Assembly (NCBI GenBank): GCA_902620425.1 | Contig: CACNHX010000008.1 | Span: 1-49,206, forward strand | Source of the DNA: an uncultured Alphaproteobacteria bacterium | Lineage (GTDB): Bacteria; Pseudomonadota; Alphaproteobacteria; HIMB59; GCA-002718135 | DNA: 49,206 nucleotides | Direction: 5' to 3' | In this document: positions 38,441-46,865 of the stretch, piece after piece | Position numbering within the stretch: the stretch's first letter is position 1 | How the letters are laid out: each line of letters opens with the position of its first letter | Notes under the pieces: generated by a model | Told to the model about the DNA's origin: nothing | Databases searched by the model: none | Seen by the model: only the letters and a program-made list of their open reading frames with translations | Translations under genes and position numbers: made by a program

Positions 38441-38470
38441 TCAGCACTAATATTAATATATTAGTGCTGA
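38441..38470 (-). promoter_or_regulatory. Intercistronic hairpin between potF and potG
   Basis: A perfect 13-bp inverted repeat (TCAGCACTAATAT and its complement) with a 4-nt loop. It stands between the potF stop and the potG ATG and has no T-run on the transcribed strand, so it should not terminate strongly. By analogy with other binding-protein operons it probably protects the upstream message or acts as a partial attenuator; this is inference. Confidence 0.75.
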
Positions 38471-38485
38471 AATGAAGTATATTTT

Positions 38486-39532
38486 TTAATTTGATTTAAA
38501 TTTATTAAAATATTTAGTTGATAATTGTGCTTTTTTAGGTGAGTCAGCAGTATCAGCAAATAGCATACTTAAAGTTGCTTCATCTGGATAAATAGCTGGA
38601 TCTCCTAAAATTTCTGGATCAACTAGCTCATTAGCTGCTTTGTTTGGATTAGAATACCAAACATAGTTTGTAATATCTGCAGCAACTTCAGGGCGCAAAA
38701 TATAATTTATAAACTTATGTGCATTTAAAACATTTTTTGCATCAGCTGGAATTGCCATCATATCAAACCAAATTACAGTTCCCTCTGAAGGAATAGAATA
38801 CCAAACTGGTTCTATTTCTTCGTAAGCAGCAATAAAAACATCACCTGACCATCCCATAGCTAGACAAATTTCACCATTAGCAAGATCGTCTATATATTGA
38901 GAAGAATCAAAATACCTTATGAAAGGTCTAATTTCCTGCAACATTGAAAGAGCAGCCTTATAATCATTTTCGTCTTCGGTGTTAGGATCTTTACCTACAT
39001 ATTTTAAGGCAATTTCCATTACTTCAGATGGTGCATCTAACATTGCTATACCACAATCTTCATATTTAGAAGCTATAGCTGGGTCAAATAAAACACTCCA
39101 ACTAGTAACCTCATCTTCATCAACCTTATCAGTATTGTAACCAATACCGGTTGTGCCATACATATAGTTTACTGAATACTGACCGCCTGGATCATGTGCA
39201 TCTATCTTTGATAAAACTTCTGGATCTAAATTTCCTAAGTTCGATAATTCAGATTTATCAAGTTTTTGAAAAACTCCAGCCTTGATTTGGTTTTCTAAAA
39301 AAGAACCAGAAGGCACGACAATATCATAGCCAGACCCACCAGCTAAAAGTTTAGCTTCAAGAACCTCATTTGAATCAAAAACATCATAAGTTACATCAAT
39401 GCCAAATTCATTTTCAAAATTTTCAATTGTATCTTCGGCAATGTAGTCAGACCAATTGTAAATAAATAATTCTTCTTTAGCCTGAGCTGAAAAAGAAATT
39501 AAAACTAATAGAGATATAAAATACTTAAGCAT
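38486..39532 (-). CDS. potF: Putrescine/spermidine-binding periplasmic protein, PotF/PotD type
   Basis: Solute receptor of 348 aa with a Sec signal peptide (MLKYFISLLVLISFSAQA, cleaved before KEELF). The mature start LFIYNWSDYIAEDTIENFE is the PotD/PotF hallmark, and YGTTGIGYNTDKV is the second ligand-binding block. It is preceded by a full Shine-Dalgarno. Putrescine-only (PotF) and spermidine-preferring (PotD) variants look alike; the PotG-H-I order and PuuAB/AguAB neighbours favour putrescine. Confidence 0.92.
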   Translation of the reverse strand: MLKYFISLLVLISFSAQAKEELFIYNWSDYIAEDTIENFENEFGIDVTYDVFDSNEVLEAKLLAGGSGYDIVVPSGSFLENQIKAGVFQKLDKSELSNLGNLDPEVLSKIDAHDPGGQYSVNYMYGTTGIGYNTDKVDEDEVTSWSVLFDPAIASKYEDCGIAMLDAPSEVMEIALKYVGKDPNTEDENDYKAALSMLQEIRPFIRYFDSSQYIDDLANGEICLAMGWSGDVFIAAYEEIEPVWYSIPSEGTVIWFDMMAIPADAKNVLNAHKFINYILRPEVAADITNYVWYSNPNKAANELVDPEILGDPAIYPDEATLSMLFADTADSPKKAQLSTKYFNKFKSN

Positions 39533-39536
39533 TATT

Positions 39537-39544
39537 CCCCTCCT
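39537..39544 (-). promoter_or_regulatory. Strong Shine-Dalgarno for potF
   Basis: Reads AGGAGGGG on the minus strand, 4 nt from the ATG (about 6-8 nt from the core AGGAGG). Together with that of the NMT1-type binding protein it is one of the few full consensus ribosome sites in the window. Confidence 0.7.
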
Positions 39545-39572
39545 AAATAAAAATTACATTAAATAAAATAAA

Positions 39573-40430
39573 TTAAAAATCGAGAATTTTTTTATATAGA
39601 TCTGGCCTTCTGTCTCTAAAGTTACCCCATAATTTTCTATATTCTCTTGAAATTAACAAATCTAAAGTTGCAGTTATTATTCCTTCATCCTTATCATTCA
39701 TACGATTTATTACATTTCCAAGATGATCCAATATAAAAGAATTGCCATAAAAATTTAATTCAATATCAGCTTCGACCTCCTTCCCTATTCTATTCGAAGT
39801 TACTATAGGGATTTGATTTGCAGCAGCATGTCCTACCATTGTATTAATCCAATGATCCTTTGAATTTAATTCAGGCATGTGTGGCTCAGAGCCAATTGCT
39901 GATGGATAAAAAATTAAATCTGCACCTTTCAATGTTAATATTCTTGCACATTCAGGAAACCACTGATCCCAACAAATTGCACAGCCTACTTTTGCCAGAG
40001 GGGTGTCAAAAACCATAAAGCCTGTGTTGCCTTTTTCAAAATAATACTTCTCATTATAGCCAGGTCCTTCAGGAATGTGAGATTTATTATAAACTTCACT
40101 TATTTTACCTAAAGAATCAATCATAACTAGAGAGTTAAAAAACTTATTTTCATTTTTTTGAAAAAAACTAATTGGTAATGAAATATTTTTATCTTTACAA
40201 ATATTAGATAATTTTTCGAACATTGGATTAGAAGGAAAATCAATTGCAAGATCAAAAAATTTATCATTTTTTGTTGAACAAAAATAATAATCTTGAAATA
40301 ATTCTTGCAGAAGTAAAATATCAACATTTTCATTTGATGCTTTTTCAACTAAACTAATTGCTTTATTTAAATTAGCGTCAAAGTCTCCTTTAATAGCCTT
40401 GAATTGTGATGTTGCTACTTTTACTTTCAT
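39573..40430 (-). CDS. aguB: N-carbamoylputrescine amidase
   Basis: Nitrilase-fold hydrolase (285 aa) that splits N-carbamoylputrescine into putrescine, CO2 and ammonia. The Glu-Lys-Cys triad is visible: Glu in LLLQELFQDYYFC, Lys in YNKSHIPEGPGYNEKYY, Cys in VGCAICWDQWFPE. The latter context is typical of AguB. The start ATG shares an ATGA overlap with the aguA stop, which fixes it at 40430; nine more codons upstream are non-family residues. It lies upstream of potF. Confidence 0.94.
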   Translation of the reverse strand: MKVKVATSQFKAIKGDFDANLNKAISLVEKASNENVDILLLQELFQDYYFCSTKNDKFFDLAIDFPSNPMFEKLSNICKDKNISLPISFFQKNENKFFNSLVMIDSLGKISEVYNKSHIPEGPGYNEKYYFEKGNTGFMVFDTPLAKVGCAICWDQWFPECARILTLKGADLIFYPSAIGSEPHMPELNSKDHWINTMVGHAAANQIPIVTSNRIGKEVEADIELNFYGNSFILDHLGNVINRMNDKDEGIITATLDLLISREYRKLWGNFRDRRPDLYKKILDF

Positions 40431-41410
40431 ATTTTTGGTACATTCATTGTTATACAATGAATATTTCCACCACCATAATTTATATTTTCTGTTTCCAACA
40501 TCATAATTTCTCTGTTTGGGAATAACTTTTCAAAAGTTAATTTTACCTCATTATCTTCCTTAACATTGAATTTAGGTAAGATAATTTTATTTTTACTGAA
40601 ATAGAAATTTATATATGAGCTAATAATATTCTTATTATTAATCTTTTTTCTTGCAGGTAAGGGAACTTCAATTAAATCAAATGTCTGGTTAGTATCTTTA
40701 AAAAATTTAATAAGATCAGTTTTGTTTTTTTCTAATATTTCATAATTAGGATCTAATTTGTGAGTTGTGGCAATTAAATATTGATTTTTTCCTATCGGAC
40801 ATAATAAATTATCGACATGACCATCTGTATCATCCTCTATTAGTCCATTTTCAAATAAAAAAATATAATTTAAGTCAAACAAGAGCTTTAATTCTTTAAT
40901 AATATATTCACTATTATGTTTTTGTTTTCTATTTTTATTAAATATTACATTTTTAGTGCTAAATAAATTTTTTTTATCATCATAAGTTATTGCTCCTCCT
41001 TCAATAACTAAGTCAGAAATTTTTGTTGGGATATTTAAATAGTTTGAAATAAATTTTGATATTTTATTATCATTTAAATAATCTGGATACTTGCCATAAC
41101 CATTAAATTCAAAACTAATTGATTTTAATTTTTCATCTTCGATATAAAATATCGGTGCAATATCTCGCATCCAAGAATCATCTAATTTACACTCTACAAT
41201 ATCTATATTTTTATGATCAGTTTTATTTTGAATTTCATTAATGTCTTCTTTATTTGAAAATACAATTACATGCTCAGTTTTTGCAATTTCATTAATTACA
41301 TTTGCAACTTCATCTCTAGCTTTATTAATAATTTTACCATAAAGATCTTTATTACATGGCCAAGCAATCAAACAATATTGGTGTTCATACCATTCAGGAA
41401 TTAGTTTCAT
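40427..41410 (-). CDS. aguA: Agmatine deiminase
   Basis: Hydrolyses agmatine to N-carbamoylputrescine and ammonia; 327 aa, of the peptidylarginine-deiminase fold. The start PEWYEHQYCLIAWPCNKDLYG matches the AguA consensus (PAEWxPHExTWMAWP). The catalytic Cys is in the C-terminal GGGNIHC. SWMRDIAPIFYI supplies the Asp of the active site, and EDDTDGHVDNLLCP the His-Asp pair. With aguB it gives the complete agmatine-to-putrescine route. The start is 13 nt from the divergent HD gene. Confidence 0.95.
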   Translation of the reverse strand: MKLIPEWYEHQYCLIAWPCNKDLYGKIINKARDEVANVINEIAKTEHVIVFSNKEDINEIQNKTDHKNIDIVECKLDDSWMRDIAPIFYIEDEKLKSISFEFNGYGKYPDYLNDNKISKFISNYLNIPTKISDLVIEGGAITYDDKKNLFSTKNVIFNKNRKQKHNSEYIIKELKLLFDLNYIFLFENGLIEDDTDGHVDNLLCPIGKNQYLIATTHKLDPNYEILEKNKTDLIKFFKDTNQTFDLIEVPLPARKKINNKNIISSYINFYFSKNKIILPKFNVKEDNEVKLTFEKLFPNREIMMLETENINYGGGNIHCITMNVPKI

Positions 41411-41423
41411 AAAATTTAAAAAT

Positions 41424-42002
41424 ATGTATAATTATTTCATGTCTAAAGATGAAGTAAAATTCACTGAAATGAAACATGGTGATAAAGAGGACTATGAACT
41501 TCTTGCTAATTTTGAAGATAAATTCATTGAAGGTACAGCTGATAGAATAGTAAGAGTGCTAGAAAGTTTAGACAATTCTTTAGGTGGCTATAAGGTATCT
41601 AGATTAGAACATTCTCTTCAAACTGCATCAAGGGCGTTACGTGAACAAGCTTCTGAAGAAATGGTGGTAGCTTCCTTATTGCATGATATAGGTGATGAAA
41701 TTGCACCTCTTAATCATTCTGAACTTGCAGCTGCGGTATTAAAACCCTTTGTGTCTGAAAAGACAAGATGGATTGTAGAACAACACGGTTTATTTCAAGC
41801 CTACTACTATAATCATTATTATGGAAAAGATAGAAACCTAAGAGATAAATTCAAAGGTCATGAATTCTTTAAAGACACTATAGATTTTTGTGAAAGATGG
41901 GATCAAGCATCATTTGATCCAAATTATGATACAATTCCTCTAAAAGAATTTGTTCCAATGGTTCAAAGAATATTTAATAGAACCCCTTATAGAAATTTAT
42001 AA
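41424..42002 (+). CDS. HD-domain protein, PhnZ/TmpB-like (possible di-iron oxygenase)
   Basis: A 192-aa protein of the 'predicted HD phosphohydrolase' group (COG4341-like). The metal-ligand pattern is His63 (LEHSLQ), His87-Asp88 (LLHDIGD), His98 (LNHSEL), His121 (VEQHGLF) and Asp160 (ERWDQASFD). This H...HD...H...H...D set is shared by the mixed-valent di-iron oxygenases PhnZ, TmpB and MIOX, which open C-P or C-C bonds, so an oxygenase is as likely as a phosphohydrolase. It lies beside carnitine genes and diverges from aguA. An in-frame ATG at 41439 is an alternative start. Substrate is not known. Confidence 0.8.
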   Translation: MYNYFMSKDEVKFTEMKHGDKEDYELLANFEDKFIEGTADRIVRVLESLDNSLGGYKVSRLEHSLQTASRALREQASEEMVVASLLHDIGDEIAPLNHSELAAAVLKPFVSEKTRWIVEQHGLFQAYYYNHYYGKDRNLRDKFKGHEFFKDTIDFCERWDQASFDPNYDTIPLKEFVPMVQRIFNRTPYRNL

Positions 42003-42470
42003 TTATTTTTTAAGCTTATTGATTAGTGTAAGGTTACCTGGATCAAAATTATTTTTATTTTCTTGAATAAATTTATCTATATCTTTTTGCTTTTCTAATT
42101 CTAATTCAGAAACTTTTCTAACATTTAAATCAACATACAAAGAACAAACCTCTGTTGTTGCTGCTCTGTAACCTTCAAGTTTATGTGTCATTTCTAATTT
42201 ATAAATTAATCTTTTTTTATCCTTATCAAGAAATAATAAATTAATGTCTACTTCATCACCCTCTTTCACTTCTTTGTCATAAGTTGTGTGTGACTCTACG
42301 GCAAAAGTAGTTTTCTTCTCTGTTTTTGCAGAAGTTTCACCCATATTAAATTTTTGTAAAAGAACTTCCCATCCAGCATCAAAAAGATGAATATAAAATG
42401 CCAAATTCATATGACCATTGTAATCGGTCCATTCTTTTTTTACTCTTCCTGAATTTAAATATATCTTCAT
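42003..42470 (-). CDS. Hot-dog thioesterase, likely betainyl-CoA thioesterase (CdhB-like)
   Basis: A 155-aa 4HBT-type thioesterase. The catalytic region is TDYNGHMNLAFYIHLFDAG, with Asp and the GHMN motif of 4-hydroxybenzoyl-CoA thioesterases. In the Pseudomonas carnitine pathway a thioesterase of this family hydrolyses betainyl-CoA to glycine betaine, and this gene is divergent from BKACE and the carnitine dehydrogenase, so I infer that role. The 3' end touches the HD gene end with no gap. Confidence 0.8.
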   Translation of the reverse strand: MKIYLNSGRVKKEWTDYNGHMNLAFYIHLFDAGWEVLLQKFNMGETSAKTEKKTTFAVESHTTYDKEVKEGDEVDINLLFLDKDKKRLIYKLEMTHKLEGYRAATTEVCSLYVDLNVRKVSELELEKQKDIDKFIQENKNNFDPGNLTLINKLKK

Positions 42471-42512
42471 TGTTTTTCTTTATTAATTCAAAAAATATAG
42501 TAGTTTAAAATA

Positions 42513-43403
42513 ATGAATAATGAAGTAATAATTTCGTGTGCTGTAACAGGATCTGGTGATACAGCAGGTAAACATCCTGAATTACCTATAACACCAAAAC
42601 AAATTGCTGATGCTTCAATTGAAGCTGCCAAAGCGGGTGCAGCAATAGCTCATGTACATGTAAGAGAACCTGATGGCAAACCTTCTAGGAATTTAAGTTA
42701 TTATAAAGAAGTGGCAGATAGAATTCGCTCCTCTGAAACTGATGTAGTTTTAAATTTTACTACAGGTATGGGTGGTGATTTTGAAGTTGGAACAGGTAAA
42801 GATCCTTTAAATCCAGTGGGAGCAAATACTGATATGATCGATGCATTAAGCAGATTAGAACATGTTGAAGAGTTATTGCCTGAAATTTGTACTTTAGACT
42901 GCGGCTCACTAAATTTTGGTGACTCAAACATGACTTTTATTCATACACCGATACAACTAAGAACTGCAGCAAAAAAAATGCAGGAGCTTGGAGTGAAACC
43001 AGAAATGGAAGCTTTTGAAATGGGTCATTTATGGTTTGCTAACCAACTTTATAAAGAAGGTTTAATTGATGGCCCTCCTTTTTATCAAATATGCCTTGGC
43101 ATACCTTGGGGATCACCTGCAACAACGAGCGCAATGAAAGCTATGGCTGAAATGGTACCTTCTGAAGGTGTTTGGTCTGGATTTGGAATAGGAAGATCAC
43201 AAATGCCTATGGCTGCACAGGCAGTTATTTTGGGAGGAAATGTTCGTGTGGGACTTGAAGACAATCTTTATTTAAAAAAAGGAGTTTTTGCATCAAATGC
43301 ACAGTTGGTTGAAAAGGCAAGATGTATTGTTGAAGATATGGGGGCTTCTATTTTATCACCTCAACAGACTAGAGAGAAATTAAAACTAAAAAAACATTTT
43401 TAA
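42513..43403 (+). CDS. BKACE-family enzyme, likely dehydrocarnitine cleavage
   Basis: Beta-keto acid cleavage enzyme (DUF849), 296 aa, a Zn-dependent TIM barrel. The zinc His pair is in [12 protein letters not shown] (His47 and His49), and [11 protein letters not shown] (near the C-terminus) is a family hallmark. The N-terminal sequence [24 protein letters not shown] is that of the subgroup which converts 3-dehydrocarnitine plus acetyl-CoA into betainyl-CoA plus acetoacetate. The downstream carnitine dehydrogenase (1 nt gap) supports it. Other BKACE substrates, such as 3-keto-5-aminohexanoate, are less likely here. Confidence 0.9.
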   Translation: MNNEVIISCAVTGSGDTAGKHPELPITPKQIADASIEAAKAGAAIAHVHVREPDGKPSRNLSYYKEVADRIRSSETDVVLNFTTGMGGDFEVGTGKDPLNPVGANTDMIDALSRLEHVEELLPEICTLDCGSLNFGDSNMTFIHTPIQLRTAAKKMQELGVKPEMEAFEMGHLWFANQLYKEGLIDGPPFYQICLGIPWGSPATTSAMKAMAEMVPSEGVWSGFGIGRSQMPMAAQAVILGGNVRVGLEDNLYLKKGVFASNAQLVEKARCIVEDMGASILSPQQTREKLKLKKHF

Positions 43404-43404
43404 T

Positions 43405-44325
43405 TTGAAAAATATTGCTGTCATTGGAACTGGTGTAATTGGTACTGGCTGGATACTTAGATTTCTTGCTAATGGTATAAAAGTCAAAGCATTTGATAAA
43501 AATTCTCGACAAATAAATTTTCTAAAAGCAGAAATAGCAAGAACAAACTTAATTATAAAAAAATTATATAATACAAAGATTAATTTCAAAAATTTGGAAA
43601 TCGTAGACAGTATTGAAGAAGCAGTAAAAAATGCAGATTTAACTCAGGAAAATGTACCCGAAAGATTAACTTTAAAAAAAGATGTTATAAAAAATATAAG
43701 TAAATATTCACCCTCAAATTCAATAATTTCTTCAAGTTCATCTGGTTTACTTCCATCAGATTTACAATCAAAATGTATTAATCCAAAAAGGTTAATCATA
43801 GCTCATCCATTTAACCCTGTATATATTCTCCCTTTGGTTGAAGTTGTAAAAGGTAAAAAAACTACAAATTTATATTTTAATAAAGCAAAAAAATTTTATC
43901 AAAAAATTAAAATGAAAACATTATTGGTAGAAAAAGAATTACCGGGCTTTTTATCTGATAGATTGCAAGAAGCTTTGTGGAGAGAGGGTTTACATATTGT
44001 AAATGATGGATATGCTTCAACAAAAGATTTAGACGAAGCGATTACTTATGGTCCTGGTATGAGATGGGCTCTAATGGGAACTTTTTTGACATTTCACTTA
44101 GCGGGAGGAGAAATGGGTATGAAACATATGCTAGATCAGTTTGGACCAGCATTGAAGCTTCCATGGACTAAACTCAAATCTCCAAAACTAACAAAAAAAC
44201 TTAAAGAAAAAATCATTAAAGGCACAAAAAAACAATCAAAGAATCATTCTATAAAAGATTTAAGTAACATAAGAGATAATTTCTTAATAGATTTGCTAGA
44301 ATTAAAGAAAAAATATAAATTATAA
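43405..44325 (+). CDS. L-carnitine 3-dehydrogenase-like
   Basis: NAD-dependent enzyme of the 3-hydroxyacyl-CoA dehydrogenase fold, 306 aa, that would oxidise L-carnitine to 3-dehydrocarnitine. The Rossmann motif is AVIGTGVIGTGWILRFL; the family blocks ENVPERLTLKK, IAHPFNPVYILPLVEVV, LQEALWREGLHIVNDGYAS and GPGMRWALMGTFLTFHLAGG follow. The last three are more typical of carnitine dehydrogenase than of hydroxyacyl-CoA dehydrogenase. The start is TTG, 1 nt after BKACE, with no good ATG nearby. Confidence 0.9.
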   Translation: MKNIAVIGTGVIGTGWILRFLANGIKVKAFDKNSRQINFLKAEIARTNLIIKKLYNTKINFKNLEIVDSIEEAVKNADLTQENVPERLTLKKDVIKNISKYSPSNSIISSSSSGLLPSDLQSKCINPKRLIIAHPFNPVYILPLVEVVKGKKTTNLYFNKAKKFYQKIKMKTLLVEKELPGFLSDRLQEALWREGLHIVNDGYASTKDLDEAITYGPGMRWALMGTFLTFHLAGGEMGMKHMLDQFGPALKLPWTKLKSPKLTKKLKEKIIKGTKKQSKNHSIKDLSNIRDNFLIDLLELKKKYKL

Positions 44326-44327
44326 TT

Positions 44328-45335
44328 ATGACAATAATCTCAAAATATGTAGCTTTAAAAAATTATATACCAACTGGGTTACCTAAAGAAGAAGATTTTG
44401 AAATTAAATCTAAAACTTTAGAATTAGATGAAACAAATAATATTCATGTTCTTAATTCATGGATATCTGTTGATCCGTATATGAGGGCAAGGATGACAGA
44501 ACGTAAAAATTATAAACCACCCTTTTTACTAGGCGAGGAAATGGAAGGTTATGCAATTGGGTCAGTCCAAAAATCAAAAGATTCACAATTTAAAGAAGGA
44601 GATGTTGTTTTCAGTAATTTTGGAATGAGAGATAACTTCGTTTGCAAAGGCGGTGATTTAAAAAAAATAAAAAATTCCAATCTTCCATTGCAAACTTATC
44701 TTGGGCCTTTAGGAATGACAGGGCAAACTGCATATATTGGTCTTTTTAATCATGGGAATATACAAAAGGGACAAAGTATTCTTGTATCTTCAGCAGGTGG
44801 AAGTGTTGGTTCAACAGTTTGTCAAATTGCAAAAAATTTAGGATGCAAAGTATATGCTAGTACTGGATCAGATGAAAAAGTTGATTGGTTAAAAAATGAA
44901 TTAAATGTTGATGTAGCATTTAATTATAAAAAAATTGATAACCTTGTTGTGCACTTAAAAGAAATTTGTCCTGAAGGATTTGACTTATACTTTGATAATG
45001 TAGGAGGTGATTTTTTAGAGTCTGCAATTTTTCGAATGAAAAATTTTGGAAGAATTATTATTTGTGGAAGAATATCTCAAATGAATTCAACTTCTGCACC
45101 TGCTGGACTAAAAAATATGGCTCACGTATTAGTAAAAAGATTAACTATAAAAGGTTTTTTAATTTTTGATCATGAAAATGATAATGAGCCTTTTGAAACT
45201 GATATGCGAAATTGGCTATCTGAAGGAAAAATAAAGTTTAAAGAAACAATTTATGAAAATATAGAAAATGCTCCAAAAGCATTTATAGATCTACTGAATG
45301 GTAAAAATTTAGGTAAAATGTTAGTTAAAATTTAG
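44328..45335 (+). CDS. Zinc-free MDR-family NADP-dependent oxidoreductase
   Basis: A 335-aa medium-chain reductase related to leukotriene B4 12-hydroxydehydrogenase, CurA and alkenal/one reductases. The N-terminus has SWISVDPYMRARM, and the cofactor site is ILVSSAGGSVGSTVCQIAK (AxxGxxG-type). Zn-binding Cys clusters are absent. It starts 2 nt after the carnitine dehydrogenase, so it is part of that operon. Its role in carnitine breakdown is not obvious, as the known pathway needs no enoyl reductase; the substrate is unassigned. Convergent and touching with the ScfR-like gene. Confidence 0.87.
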   Translation: MTIISKYVALKNYIPTGLPKEEDFEIKSKTLELDETNNIHVLNSWISVDPYMRARMTERKNYKPPFLLGEEMEGYAIGSVQKSKDSQFKEGDVVFSNFGMRDNFVCKGGDLKKIKNSNLPLQTYLGPLGMTGQTAYIGLFNHGNIQKGQSILVSSAGGSVGSTVCQIAKNLGCKVYASTGSDEKVDWLKNELNVDVAFNYKKIDNLVVHLKEICPEGFDLYFDNVGGDFLESAIFRMKNFGRIIICGRISQMNSTSAPAGLKNMAHVLVKRLTIKGFLIFDHENDNEPFETDMRNWLSEGKIKFKETIYENIENAPKAFIDLLNGKNLGKMLVKI

Positions 45336-46775
45336 CTAAATTGTAACGTATGGTGATGTCCCTCGATATTTAATATCTAATTTAAGTTCTTTATCAATTG
45401 GAGGAAAAGCTCTTTGCTGACATTCCACTCTAGGACATATCCTACAAGAAACTCCAATTGGCATTTGTAATTTTTTATTATTTAGATCGATTCCTTCAGA
45501 ATAAATTAGATCTTTAGCGTATTTCATATCACAACCTAAACCAATCGAAACAAAGCTTTTAGGCATTCCATGTTTTTCAATTCCTTTCTCAAAAGCTCTT
45601 GCGATACAAAAATATACTCGTCCATCTGGCATTTTAGATATTTGAGGATGAATTTTTCCAGGATTTAAAAAAGCAGTATAAACATTCCATCTAGGACAAG
45701 AACCTCCATGTCTTGGTATATGAATACCAGATAAAGAAAATCGCTTTGAGACATTTCCAGCAATATCTGTTTTTAAAAAATGAAATGGCACTCCTTCATT
45801 TCCAGGTCTTTGAAGATTTGTTAATCTATGTGTAACTTGTTCAAAACTACAAGCATAATGATGCATCAAAATTTCTACATCATATTTATGTAATTTAGCA
45901 CTCTTTAAAAAATCGTTATAAGGCATCATAAAAGCAGCAGCATAATAATTTAGTAAAGATAGTTTAAGCAAAGGTTCTACTTCTTCTGATTCGACGTTAT
46001 TATCTTTAATAACTTTATTGATAACATCATTAGCCTCTAAATAAGCAACTTGTGATGCTAAATGAAAGTTTCTTGATGTATAAGTTAACATTTCAGAAAG
46101 ATAAAAAATCTTTGAATTTTCATCAAATTTTTTAACTATTTTTTCATCTTCGTTTATGGTTACTATTTTAACTTCAATTCCATGTTTTTCTTTAAGATAA
46201 AGTGATAATTTAGATCCAGAACCAATGTTAGGTCCAGTTTCAAGACCTATTTCTTTTCTTAGATTTTCAGAACTTACTTCTAAATCATGAAAGTAATTTT
46301 TATTTTCTTGAAGAATATCTGAAACGATTTCTACAGGTAGTCTTGTTGGTTTTTCAATTTGATTTGCATTGACATCCATCGTTTCAAGTCGATTTTGCAT
46401 ATCTTCTTTAAAACTTTTAAAAGAATCATTTATTGTCAGTAATGCTTTAGCTATGTTAGGATTTGAACCAATAAAGTCACTTGTATCGTGATTGGTTATC
46501 TTTAAATCATCAAAAATCTCATTGCTTAAAACATCCATAACGTCTGAAAGAAGTCGTTTGCTAGATTCTGTTGAGAAGTCTTTAATTGATAAATCTAATT
46601 TATCAGCTGCTTTAATTAGTAAGGAAAGTGGTATTTTTCTTTTTCCACTTTCAATTAAATTTAAATAACTAGGAGATATGCCAATAGTTTTTGATAATTC
46701 AGCTTGTGAAAAACCTTTACTTATCCTTTGTTTTTTTAACCTTGGGCCAAAATTTATGTCAGATTCAATATTCAT
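45336..46775 (-). CDS. ScfR-like XRE transcriptional regulator (short-chain fatty acyl type)
   Basis: A 479-aa regulator with an N-terminal HTH_XRE domain (GPRLKKQRISKGFSQAELSK through GISPSYLNLIESGKRK), an ImmA/IrrE-like middle region (residues about 170-330), and a cysteine-rich C-terminal domain with CRICPRVECQQRAFPP. This layout is that of the RamB/PrpR/ScfR family, which senses acyl-CoA status and controls short-chain acid or acetate metabolism. It is divergent from a small gene and convergent with the MDR gene. A 17-bp motif overlaps its start codon. The family is firm, the effector and targets are inferred. Confidence 0.9.
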   Translation of the reverse strand: MNIESDINFGPRLKKQRISKGFSQAELSKTIGISPSYLNLIESGKRKIPLSLLIKAADKLDLSIKDFSTESSKRLLSDVMDVLSNEIFDDLKITNHDTSDFIGSNPNIAKALLTINDSFKSFKEDMQNRLETMDVNANQIEKPTRLPVEIVSDILQENKNYFHDLEVSSENLRKEIGLETGPNIGSGSKLSLYLKEKHGIEVKIVTINEDEKIVKKFDENSKIFYLSEMLTYTSRNFHLASQVAYLEANDVINKVIKDNNVESEEVEPLLKLSLLNYYAAAFMMPYNDFLKSAKLHKYDVEILMHHYACSFEQVTHRLTNLQRPGNEGVPFHFLKTDIAGNVSKRFSLSGIHIPRHGGSCPRWNVYTAFLNPGKIHPQISKMPDGRVYFCIARAFEKGIEKHGMPKSFVSIGLGCDMKYAKDLIYSEGIDLNNKKLQMPIGVSCRICPRVECQQRAFPPIDKELKLDIKYRGTSPYVTI

Positions 46776-46791
46776 TTACAAAATTTACAAA
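46775..46791 (-). promoter_or_regulatory. Putative operator copy 1 at the ScfR start
   Basis: On the minus strand this reads TTTGTAAATTTTGTAAA, its last base being the A of the regulator's ATG. It contains two TTTGTAAA-like half-sites. RamB/ScfR-family regulators are known to bind TTTGCAAA-like sequences, which resembles TTTGTAAA. Assigning it to autoregulation is inference. Confidence 0.55.
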
Positions 46792-46865
46792 AATAATAAA
46801 TTCAAAGTAATTTTCTTTACATTAAAACTAAGAAAAACTCTAGTTTTTTTTTATTTTATTATGTA

